DNA from: CAVWCQ01 sp963753545 | GTDB taxonomy: Bacteria; Chloroflexota; Anaerolineae; Aggregatilineales; Aggregatilineaceae | Assembly (NCBI GenBank): GCA_963753545.1 | Contig: CAVWCQ010000008.1 | Span: forward strand, 4,030,001-4,094,000 | DNA length: 64,000 bases | Direction of reading: 5' to 3' | In this document: in pieces, positions 18,158 through 25,412 of the stretch | How positions within the stretch are numbered: the stretch's first letter is position 1 | Layout: each line of letters begins with the position of its first letter | Notes under the pieces: generated by a model | What the model was told of the DNA's origin: nothing | Seen by the model: only the letters and a program-made list of their open reading frames with translations | Database searches by the model: none | Translations under genes and position numbers: made by a program

Positions 18158-19015
18158 TTATGCGTTCTGCTGCGTTGCCTGCACAGCGCGATAGGCTTTG
18201 ATATACGCCATTCCGTACTCGTCACGCCCCAACAGCAGATCGGCGGCGCGCACGGTCAGCGTGCTTTTCAGCGGATTAGTGATCGGCGCATTGATCCCGG
18301 CCTGGATCAGCAGAGTCAGGAAGACCATGTTGAGCACCTCGCGCTCCGGCATGCCAAACGAGACGTTGCTCGCCCCGGCGGTCATATTGCAGCCAAACTC
18401 GCTGCGAATCCGGTGCGCCGTTTCCAGCGTGATCTTCGCCGCCGTCGCATCGGACCCCACCGCCAGCACCAGCGGATCAAACAGGATATTTTCTGGCCCG
18501 ATGCCGTAACTCCGCGCCGCTTCAAGAATATTTCCAGCCACTTTCAGTCGGGCATCCGCCGTCATGGGAATGCCGTTATCATCCATGCACAGCGCGATCA
18601 CGGCGGCGTTATATTCCGCCGCCAGCGGCAGCACAGCCTTCAGTTTGGCCTGTTCGCCATTGACCGAATTGATCAGCGCCCGCCCTCGCACCACTTTGAG
18701 CGCCGCTTCCAACGCGGCGGGATTAGGCGAGTCCAGGCAGACAGGCAGATCGACGGTATCCTGCACAAGCTGTACCGCCTGGGGCAGCAGTTTGACTTCA
18801 TCCACCCCCGCCGCGCCGACATTCACATCCAGCACCGCCGCGCCCGCGTTCACCTGCGCCTGAGCATCCTTGCTGACCCGGCTCAGATCGCCCGTCTGAA
18901 GCTCCGAGCTGAACGCCTTGCGCCCGGTTGGATTGATCCGCTCCCCGATGATTACCACAGGCAGATCAGGGCCAATGATCACCTCACTCGAAGGGCCTTT
19001 CAGCAGAGTTTGCAT
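18158..19015 (-). CDS. methyltetrahydrofolate:corrinoid methyltransferase (pterin-binding)
   Basis: A 285-aa TIM barrel of the pterin-binding/MeTr family. It moves methyl groups between the corrinoid protein and tetrahydrofolate. Motifs: IIGERINPTGR (pterin pocket, residues 22-32), GAAVLDVNVG, CLDSPNPAALEAAL, LINSVNGE and TAGASNVSFGMPER. It overlaps no gene and follows the corrinoid protein gene by two bases. Its presence means the methyl acceptor is probably tetrahydrofolate rather than coenzyme M. Confidence 0.9.
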   Translation of the reverse strand: MQTLLKGPSSEVIIGPDLPVVIIGERINPTGRKAFSSELQTGDLSRVSKDAQAQVNAGAAVLDVNVGAAGVDEVKLLPQAVQLVQDTVDLPVCLDSPNPAALEAALKVVRGRALINSVNGEQAKLKAVLPLAAEYNAAVIALCMDDNGIPMTADARLKVAGNILEAARSYGIGPENILFDPLVLAVGSDATAAKITLETAHRIRSEFGCNMTAGASNVSFGMPEREVLNMVFLTLLIQAGINAPITNPLKSTLTVRAADLLLGRDEYGMAYIKAYRAVQATQQNA

Positions 19016-19017
19016 GG

Positions 19018-19653
19018 CTACAGGCCCAGCAGTTCTTTCGCTTTGCGAACCGCCGATGATGCATCGGATGCATAACCATCCGCGCCAATCTGTTTTGCAT
19101 AGGCTTCGGTCAGCGGCGCGCCGCCAACCATTACTCGCACTTTGTCACGCAATCCAGCGCTGGTGATCGATTGAATCGTCGTTTGCATGTTAGGCATGGT
19201 CGTCGTCAGCAGTGCCGACATCGCGACAAGGCCCGCCCCATTCTGGATCGCTTCGATAAACTTTTCAGCGGGAACATCCACGCCCAGGTCCATGATTTCA
19301 AATCCGGCCCCTTCGAGCATCATCCCGACCAGCGATTTGCCGATATCGTGCAGGTCGCCCTTAACCGTGCCAATCGCCACCGTGCCAATCGGTTCTGTGC
19401 CGCCGGCAGCCAGCAGCGGTTTGAGCAGTTTCAGCCCGGCCTGCATTGCCCGCGCCGAAATCAGCATTTCGGGGACAAAATATTCACCCGATTCGAATTT
19501 TTCACCGACCTCGGACATCGCCGGGATCATTACCGTGTTCAAAATGACATCGGGCCTGATACCTTCGTCGAGTGCCTGCTTAACCTGCGCCTCGACTTCC
19601 TTGGCATTTCCATCAATAACACTCTGGCGAAGTTGCTCAAGAACTGTTGACAT
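19018..19653 (-). CDS. corrinoid (B12-binding) methyl-carrier protein
   Basis: A 211-aa protein of the MtbC/MttC/MtgC type. An N-terminal four-helix cap (about 1-85) is followed by a Rossmann-like B12 domain with the cobalt-ligating histidine in GDLHDIGKSLVGMM (DxHxxG, about residues 99-104), then MSALLTTTMPNM and the glycine-rich MVGGAPLT. It carries the methyl group between the UroD-family enzymes and the pterin methyltransferase encoded next to it. No B12 riboswitch was seen upstream of the operon. Confidence 0.92.
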   Translation of the reverse strand: MSTVLEQLRQSVIDGNAKEVEAQVKQALDEGIRPDVILNTVMIPAMSEVGEKFESGEYFVPEMLISARAMQAGLKLLKPLLAAGGTEPIGTVAIGTVKGDLHDIGKSLVGMMLEGAGFEIMDLGVDVPAEKFIEAIQNGAGLVAMSALLTTTMPNMQTTIQSITSAGLRDKVRVMVGGAPLTEAYAKQIGADGYASDASSAVRKAKELLGL

Positions 19654-19678
19654 GACGTACTCCTAAAAGAAATAAAAG

Positions 19679-20746
19679 TTACCGATGTTTTTCGGCTGGA
19701 GCGGTCAGCCGTACAGACACAAAACGAACGTCCGGATAAATTTGGCTCGTGTGCTCAATCGCGTCATCAAGCAGTGCTCTTAACACCCGGAACGACGCCT
19801 CTGCACGAGCATTAACCATCAAAGTAAGCGATTGCCCGCCCGCCAGATCAGGAATATCATGTTCCCATCCTGGCACCTCTGTTGGCGCGTTCAGCGCCGT
19901 AAAGCTGATTTTAACATTGACGCCTGGAGCTTCAAGCCAGAATTTGACATGCCCCACCGGGTACCCCTGTTGGCGCAGACTACCCACCATCAGGCCGATC
20001 AGGGTTGTCACCGCCGGGCGTAGATCCTGTTCCCCGCCTGCCGAGGTCTCCACCATCAGCTTCCGATCCATCCAGCCCAGCCGCTGTTTGCCCAGGCCGT
20101 ACCGTGCCTCATCCAGGCTGAGCCGAGTCTCACTTCCAGCGGGCTGTAAGCTGTTCATCCAGGCTATAACGCTCTGTAGATCAGTGGACTGCTGCAAACG
20201 AATCCGCTTGTCAGGATAACAGCGCTGCGCCAGTTCGGCAACTCGCTGTGCTTCGGTAGCATTCACGAGGTCCACCTTATTGATTACAATAAAGGGAGCC
20301 TCTTGTAACTGCTGATCAAACAGGTAGATCACGTTGTCGCTGAAGGGCAGGGGCTTACCTTCCAGGCGGCGTTTAAGCAATCGGATATCGGCAAAAACGG
20401 ATAAACTCGTCCGGCGGATATCCAGCAGCGGTTTGATTACCGTTGCCACAATATCGGCACACGTGCCTATCGCCTCTGCGAAAATAACGTCCGGTTGCGC
20501 AGAGGCTTCCAGTTGTTGCAGCCGATCTTCCAGGTCATCGACGTGGCAGCAGAAGCACCCCCCCGCGATTTCAACCGTCGGAACCTCGGCGGCTTGCATA
20601 AAGGCGGTATCCACCAGATATTTGCCCTGGTCGTTAGTCACTACGCCCACGCGCTTGCCCTGCTGCATCAGGTATCGGGCAGCGTTGGCGATAGCGGTTG
20701 TCTTGCCGCTCCCCAGGAATCCCCCTACCAGATGCAAATCCGTCAT
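19679..20746 (-). CDS. CobW/COG0523-family GTPase (putative metal or cofactor chaperone)
   Basis: A 355-aa G3E GTPase. Walker A GGFLGSGKTT (8-17), the metal-binding GGCFCCH (CxCC, about residues 62-68), and INKVDL (about 160) for guanine recognition. COG0523 proteins usually deliver metals (Zn, Co) or act in cobalamin handling. The gene starts inside the stop codon of the upstream UroD-Trx gene (ATGA overlap), which implies a shared job in the corrinoid pathway, for instance supplying zinc to the UroD-type enzymes or assisting activation. That role is an inference. Confidence 0.85.
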   Translation of the reverse strand: MTDLHLVGGFLGSGKTTAIANAARYLMQQGKRVGVVTNDQGKYLVDTAFMQAAEVPTVEIAGGCFCCHVDDLEDRLQQLEASAQPDVIFAEAIGTCADIVATVIKPLLDIRRTSLSVFADIRLLKRRLEGKPLPFSDNVIYLFDQQLQEAPFIVINKVDLVNATEAQRVAELAQRCYPDKRIRLQQSTDLQSVIAWMNSLQPAGSETRLSLDEARYGLGKQRLGWMDRKLMVETSAGGEQDLRPAVTTLIGLMVGSLRQQGYPVGHVKFWLEAPGVNVKISFTALNAPTEVPGWEHDIPDLAGGQSLTLMVNARAEASFRVLRALLDDAIEHTSQIYPDVRFVSVRLTAPAEKHR

Positions 20747-22097
20747 AGATACTCCTGAATCGCTTCCAGCAGCTTATCATGGCTGGGAATAATCGATGAG
20801 AAGCGCAGGTCGCCATTAATATAAATGCTGGGCAGGTTTTTCACGCCCAGTTTTTTACAGCGGGCGATATTCTCCGGCTTCGTGAACTTATATTCGATCA
20901 CGTCCACCTGTGGCCCCATCTCGCGGCCCGCGAGCCGCGCCGCGTCCCACATATACATACACGCCGCACAGGAGTCCGAGTTCAGGGTAAAGACCTCGAT
21001 GAGCGGTCTTGGCAGATGGGCATAATCGGGTAGTTGGACGTCAATATCAAACCGGGCGCTTGCTTCGTAATTCGCCAGCAGCAGGCGCGCATGCTCCGAA
21101 TTGCGGATCGCCTCGCCCACGCCGATCACGTTTTCGATAGGCGTGTCGTAGGGCATATCGCAGCCAGGCGCGATAATCAGGTTGTGATGTGGAAGTGAAT
21201 CCAGCAAATCAAGCGTATACTTCATATTGTCCTGCTGTGAGCCGAGCAGCATCACGGTAGTCAGGGGCAGATTACCGCCCAGTGTGATGTTATAGCGATC
21301 CGTGATCTTCTTTGCCTCGACCATGTTGATATTTTCATCAATGGAAATCGCATCCGGCCCGGTCTGGCACATCACCTCGATATTTTTGGTCGCATCCCCG
21401 CAGACAAAGAAGGATGAGAAGACCCCCATCTGGTGTACATACTGGAAAACCGTTGCAAACGCCGGGCTGAGGAACGTGCTGAAGTGGCGCGGTGATATCT
21501 GCGACACCAGTGGATCCACCACCGCGATCACGTCCATCCCGGCTTCGGCATAATAGTCCGCCATGCGGTTGGTGACTTGCACGGAGTAAGCCAGTAGATC
21601 GTGCAGAAAATCGGGCTGGTCGAACATATCCATAAAAATATCGGTCCCGCGCAGGTGTGAGGCCAATGTAAACGGCCCGCAAACCAGCCCGTATAGGGCG
21701 GTCTGATCGCCCACCTGGGTCTTCATCGTCCGCATCGTATCCAGGATCATCGGGATGCGCCCATCCGTCTTTTCCGGTAGTTTCTGTGGGATATCCAGAT
21801 CTTTTCGAGCGGGTGGCTGACCACCGACGGCGGTGCGACTTGCGACCACAAAAGCTGGCAGCCCAGCACCTCCGCCTCAATTTGCAGATCAAACACAATC
21901 GGCTGCCCATCCGGCGCATACAGCTTGTTGACTTCGAGCAGCGAATCAACCAGCTTATCGCCCTCAGTCAAAACCTCAAATGCGCTGTATCCTTTTAACT
22001 TGCCCGCGTGAACTCCAGCAAATGGAACCCAGGGGACTGACGGCACATCCTGATGCCGCAGCGCGCTGATCAGAAGTTCTTTTCCGTTCCCACCCAT
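20743..22097 (-). CDS. UroD-family methyltransferase fused to a thioredoxin-like domain (one-base frameshift)
   Basis: Residues 1 to about 350 match the uroporphyrinogen-decarboxylase fold used by MtaA/MtbA-type and O-demethylating methyltransferases (VPWVPFAGVHAGKL, GLVCGPFTLASHLRG, VVDPLVSQISPRHF, APGCDMPYDTP). The usual zinc ligand pattern HxCG reads FVCGD here, so the His is missing. The last 90 residues are thioredoxin-like with SDSCAACMYMWD and LPSIYINGD. The frame breaks in a run of four T at 21802-21805; one more A on the coding strand gives LEKDLDIPQKL. About 451 aa. Overlaps the CobW gene by four bases. Confidence 0.8.
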
Positions 22098-22103
22098 ATT
22101 GAT

Positions 22104-23114
22104 TTACTTCGTTCCTAACTGGCGCAGCATCTGCGCCTGGGCAATTAAATTTTCGTGCGGTGTGCGGTCAGGAATTTCGCAGCCAGCGCCGCTAAAATAA
22201 GCAGGTCCTGCCTGTTCCGCGCAGGTACGCACCGATTTGCAAACCTGATCGGGCGTGCCTTGCAGCATCACACTGACCGGATCAAAATTGCCACAGATGG
22301 CGATCTTGCCACCAAACATCTTTACTGCCGCCGGGATCGACACCATCCAATCCAGGTCGATGATATCCGCGCCGCTTTGTGCCATATGAGGTAGCAGGCG
22401 GCTGGTATCCCCGCAGATGTGCAGCCGGGCAACTGCGCCCATCTCGTGGACAGCGGCGAAGATGCGTTTCTCGTAGGGCAGAGCGTACTGCTGGTACATG
22501 CGCGGCGAAACCTGCGAGGCGATGGCATCTCCCAGGCCGATAATATCTGCCCCCGCTTTAATCTGCGCCTGAGCAAAGCTGATCGCGATTTCGGTGCATC
22601 GTTCCAACAGCTCCATCACCCACTCAGGACGATCATAAACATCCGTCATCAGGTTATTGACGCCGCGCAGATCGGCGGCCTCCGCCAGCGCGCCCTCGAC
22701 CCAACCCATGATCGGCACCTTGCCGCCCACTCGTTCCCGGAACAGGCGCACCGCTTCCAGCCGGTCATTCATCCGCCGTCCCGATCCAGGATCAACCGGG
22801 TGGAGCTTCTGCAAATCGTCGGGGTTTTCAAGCAGAAATCTTTTCGAAACAGGCAGACCATCTTCAGGAAATTCAATGAGCGCGCCCAGGTCGGCAGCTT
22901 CGCGGTATGGATCGGAGATCGCCTGAACGATATCCAGATCAAAGGCTTCCATCACGGCAAAATTGGCTTCGCATAATACATGATAATCGAGATAATAGCG
23001 GGACAGCGTCTGGCCGATCAGGTGTGACGCAAACGTCATCATGATATCAAAATTGGGAATCCGATCAGCGGGTTGGTTGTGCAGAGTGGCTTGAAAGCGT
23101 TCGTAGGCGTTCAT
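22104..23114 (-). CDS. UroD-family corrinoid methyltransferase
   Basis: A 336-aa protein of the uroporphyrinogen-decarboxylase superfamily (MtaA-like branch). LHICGDTS and GAGCEIPDRTP carry the His-Cys...Cys set that binds zinc and activates the methyl acceptor or donor. First gene of the minus-strand operon, directly behind the ROK-controlled promoter. It probably loads the corrinoid protein from a methylated substrate. The substrate is not readable: methoxyaromatics, methyl sulfides and methanol-like donors are all possible. True haem-pathway UroD is unlikely given the neighbours. Confidence 0.85.
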   Translation of the reverse strand: MNAYERFQATLHNQPADRIPNFDIMMTFASHLIGQTLSRYYLDYHVLCEANFAVMEAFDLDIVQAISDPYREAADLGALIEFPEDGLPVSKRFLLENPDDLQKLHPVDPGSGRRMNDRLEAVRLFRERVGGKVPIMGWVEGALAEAADLRGVNNLMTDVYDRPEWVMELLERCTEIAISFAQAQIKAGADIIGLGDAIASQVSPRMYQQYALPYEKRIFAAVHEMGAVARLHICGDTSRLLPHMAQSGADIIDLDWMVSIPAAVKMFGGKIAICGNFDPVSVMLQGTPDQVCKSVRTCAEQAGPAYFSGAGCEIPDRTPHENLIAQAQMLRQLGTK

Positions 23115-23161
23115 AAGAATAAAGAATCTCCCGCAAAAAAGATGACAGAAGTTTTACAAGT

Positions 23162-23197
23162 ATGATACACTTTGTTTGGTTAGAAATCAAACAAAGT
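23162..23197 (-). promoter_or_regulatory. operon promoter with ROK-type operator
   Basis: The minus-strand promoter is TTGATT (23185-23190), a 17-bp spacer, then TATCAT (23162-23167), about 50 bases before the UroD start. A perfect 10-bp inverted repeat, ACTTTGTTTG (23169-23178) and CAAACAAAGT (23188-23197), fills the spacer and overlaps the -35. The arms resemble operators of ROK regulators such as XylR. Binding would block the methyltransferase operon. The site also precedes the divergent ROK gene, so autoregulation is likely. Confidence 0.75.
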
Positions 23198-23226
23198 TCC
23201 GAGTTCAAGATTTGGACCCAGTCAGC

Positions 23227-24444
23227 ATGGCTAAAAAAGACCTGTCCGCCGATTTCACCCGCGTGCGCCAGCACAATAAGGCGCTCATCCTCAACTATCT
23301 GCGCGCTTCGGGGGGCAGTTCCCGTGCGAATTTGGCAGCCCACAGTGGCTTGACCCGCGCCACAGCGTCCAGTCTCGTGAACGAACTGATCGAGCAGGGC
23401 TGGGTTTATGACGTGGGCCTCCAGCAATCATCAGGCGGGCGGCCCGGCACACGCGTCGAACTGAATCCCCAGGCCGGATGCGCCATTGGTATTGAGATTC
23501 AAAATGACTTTATCGCCGTAATCCTGGCTGATTTTGTAGCGCATGTGCGCTGGTGTGAGCGGATTCCCCTGGACGATTATTCACTGCCATCGGCCCTCTC
23601 ACGGGCGGAAATACTGATCGAAGAAGCCATACGCCGGGGCCAGAACGAAGGTTTATCCCCTCTGGGCATTGCCGTTGGGCTGCCCGGCATGGTCGATACA
23701 CATCAGGGGGTGCTGGTCTTTGCACCCAATCTCGGTTGGCGGGACGTGCCCGTGCGGAGCATTCTGATGGAGCGCTTCAACGTGCCTGTTTACGTCCACA
23801 ACGAAGCGACAATGACCGCGCTGGGTGAAAGTTACTTTGGCACGGCACACGGCTGTCCCAACTTCATCTACGTCGATACGGCGATGCGTGGCATAGGAAC
23901 CGGGATCATGTTTGATGGGCGGCTGTTTCTCGGCTCCAATGGCTACGCGGGCGAAGCGGGGCATATGCTTATCCAACTCGACGGCAAGCCCTGTGCCTGT
24001 GGGCGGCGTGGCTGCTGGGAAACACTCGTCAGCGGGCAGGCTGTTCTGGAGCGCGCGGCGGAACGGATCGCCAGCGGCGAACGATCTCTGTTATCCCGGC
24101 GCGATAGTCCTCTGACCCTTGAAGCCCTGGGCCGAGCCGCCAAACAGGATGATCCGCTGGCCCACAGCGTTCTGCAAGAAACAAGCCGCTTGCTGGCTGC
24201 GGGATTAGCTAATCTGGTCAATATCTTTAACCCGCAGTTGATTGTGTTAGGCGGTGTTCTGTCCCGCATCATCGAGCCTTACCTGGAAATGATTGCCCAG
24301 ACCGTCAAAAGTGAAGCGCTCTATCCTCTGGCCGCTGCTGTCGACATCAAAGTGTCCAGCATGGGCGTCGATACCTGCGTGATGGGCGCAGTCGCCACTG
24401 TTCTGGATGAATTTCACCGTCCCTGGTTTAATGGAGATCGCTAA
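23227..24444 (+). CDS. ROK-family transcriptional regulator
   Basis: A 405-aa protein with an N-terminal winged helix (LRASGGSSRANLAAHSGLTRATASSLVNELIEQGW, quoted only as the region at residues 21-57) and a C-terminal ROK sugar-kinase-like domain with the zinc motif CACGRRGCWE (about 260) and GIAVGLPGMVD. The ATG at 23227 is used rather than an upstream TTG at 23176, which lies inside the operator. NagC/XylR/Mlc-type repressors release DNA when they bind a small sugar-like ligand. The divergent placement and the shared operator mark it as regulator of the corrinoid cassette. The inducer is unknown. Confidence 0.85.
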   Translation: MAKKDLSADFTRVRQHNKALILNYLRASGGSSRANLAAHSGLTRATASSLVNELIEQGWVYDVGLQQSSGGRPGTRVELNPQAGCAIGIEIQNDFIAVILADFVAHVRWCERIPLDDYSLPSALSRAEILIEEAIRRGQNEGLSPLGIAVGLPGMVDTHQGVLVFAPNLGWRDVPVRSILMERFNVPVYVHNEATMTALGESYFGTAHGCPNFIYVDTAMRGIGTGIMFDGRLFLGSNGYAGEAGHMLIQLDGKPCACGRRGCWETLVSGQAVLERAAERIASGERSLLSRRDSPLTLEALGRAAKQDDPLAHSVLQETSRLLAAGLANLVNIFNPQLIVLGGVLSRIIEPYLEMIAQTVKSEALYPLAAAVDIKVSSMGVDTCVMGAVATVLDEFHRPWFNGDR

Positions 24445-24446
24445 CG

Positions 24447-25190
24447 ATGCCGCACTATATCGTCCTATCCTGCGAAGCAATGGCCCGCGCTGTCTATGCC
24501 GAGGCTGCCACCGTCACACCCGTCGTTACCGTCCGCCTGCTGGCTCAGGGACTGCACAACACACCCAAGAACCTGCGCACCATATTGCAGGACCAGATTG
24601 ACGCCATCCAGCCGGGTGAATGTGACGCGATCCTGCTCGTCTATGGCATCTGCGGCACGTCTACCACCAACCTGATCACCCGCCACACACCCGTTGTTTT
24701 GCCCCGCGCCCACGACTGCATCACCCTCTATCTGGGATCGCGCCAGCGTTACCAGCAGGAATTTGATACCCACCCTGGCACGTACTGGTACAGTATGGAT
24801 TACCTGGAACGGCAGGCGGGCGACTCGATGGTTGCCTTAGGCGTCTCCGAGATGGATCAGATGTCGGATGTCTACGAGCAGTATGTCCAGAAATACGGCA
24901 AGGACAACGCCGACTATCTGATGGAAGCGATGGGCGAGTGGCAAAAACACTATGATCGCGCCGTGTTCATCGACAACAACACCGGAGACAGCGCTCCCTA
25001 TGAGCAGCGCGCTGCCGAACATGCCCAGCGGCGCGGCTGGCTGTTTGAGCGGCGGCAGGGAGATCGGCGGCTGGTTCGTATGCTGCTAGCCGGGGAGTGG
25101 TCGGAAGACGAGTTCCTGGTCGCCCCACCCAACCACCGCATTGAACAGGCGGCAGGCGATGGCTTGCTGCGCGCCGTCCCTGTTGAATAA
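24447..25190 (+). CDS. DUF1638 family protein
   Basis: A 247-aa soluble protein with ECDAILLVYGICGTSTTNL and ITLYLGSRQRYQQEF, which match the DUF1638 pattern. Genes of this family commonly sit beside corrinoid methyltransferase genes in methanogens and acetogens, and here it follows the ROK regulator by two bases and faces the methyltransferase operon. The biochemical role is not known. The conserved Cys-Gly and His residues (RHTPVVLPRAHDC) could bind a metal, but that is speculation. Confidence 0.75.
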   Translation: MPHYIVLSCEAMARAVYAEAATVTPVVTVRLLAQGLHNTPKNLRTILQDQIDAIQPGECDAILLVYGICGTSTTNLITRHTPVVLPRAHDCITLYLGSRQRYQQEFDTHPGTYWYSMDYLERQAGDSMVALGVSEMDQMSDVYEQYVQKYGKDNADYLMEAMGEWQKHYDRAVFIDNNTGDSAPYEQRAAEHAQRRGWLFERRQGDRRLVRMLLAGEWSEDEFLVAPPNHRIEQAAGDGLLRAVPVE

Positions 25191-25193
25191 ACA

Positions 25194-25258
25194 GACTTCC
25201 CCTCTCCAGTCTGCGCTGGAGAGGGGAACCCGAACTTGTTCGGGCGGGGTAAGGTGGC
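25194..25258 (+). repeat. palindromic intergenic repeat, copy c (short)
   Basis: CCCCTCTCCAG...CTGGAGAGGGG hairpin at about 25200-25226, then CCCGAAC..GTTCGGG and CGGGGTAAGG. Same order of parts as the copies near 14.6 kb and 51.7 kb, again directly behind a plus-strand stop codon. It may act as the terminator of the DUF1638 gene. Confidence 0.6.
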
Positions 25259-25260
25259 TT

Positions 25261-25401
25261 TTACCGCCCCTCAACCTGAGCTGCCGCCCCGGCGCTGTTC
25301 CCTGGTGCCGTGTTCTGCTGCGGCGACATCCCATGCTTGCACGCCACCGCGCTCACCATCAGCATCAGTCCAACCAGGATCAACATCACTTTGTTCTTCA
25401 T
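25261..25401 (-). CDS. 46-aa predicted lipoprotein
   Basis: Short gene starting MKNKVMLILVGLMLMVSAVAC, with a lysine n-region, a hydrophobic core and a lipobox ending SAVAC at Cys 21, then a 25-residue tail rich in Q, A and G ending at a TAA. GGAG lies about ten bases before the ATG. It starts 11 bases after the stop of the FtsX-type permease, so it belongs to that operon. It may be an accessory lipoprotein of the transporter. No family recognised. Confidence 0.6.
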   Translation of the reverse strand: MKNKVMLILVGLMLMVSAVACKHGMSPQQNTAPGNSAGAAAQVEGR

Positions 25402-25412
25402 TGCTCTTGCTC

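Noticed and set aside
16377..22097. Long plus-strand frames antisense to the corrinoid genes
   Set aside because: They are shadows of the conserved minus-strand genes, rich in H and R, without motifs or ribosome sites.
22104..23114. HemE (haem-pathway uroporphyrinogen decarboxylase)
   Set aside because: The His-Cys...Cys zinc set and the corrinoid neighbours fit the methyltransferase branch of the family.
23115..23161. Cobalamin riboswitch before the corrinoid operon
   Set aside because: The leader is only about 50 bases and shows none of the B12-box motifs.
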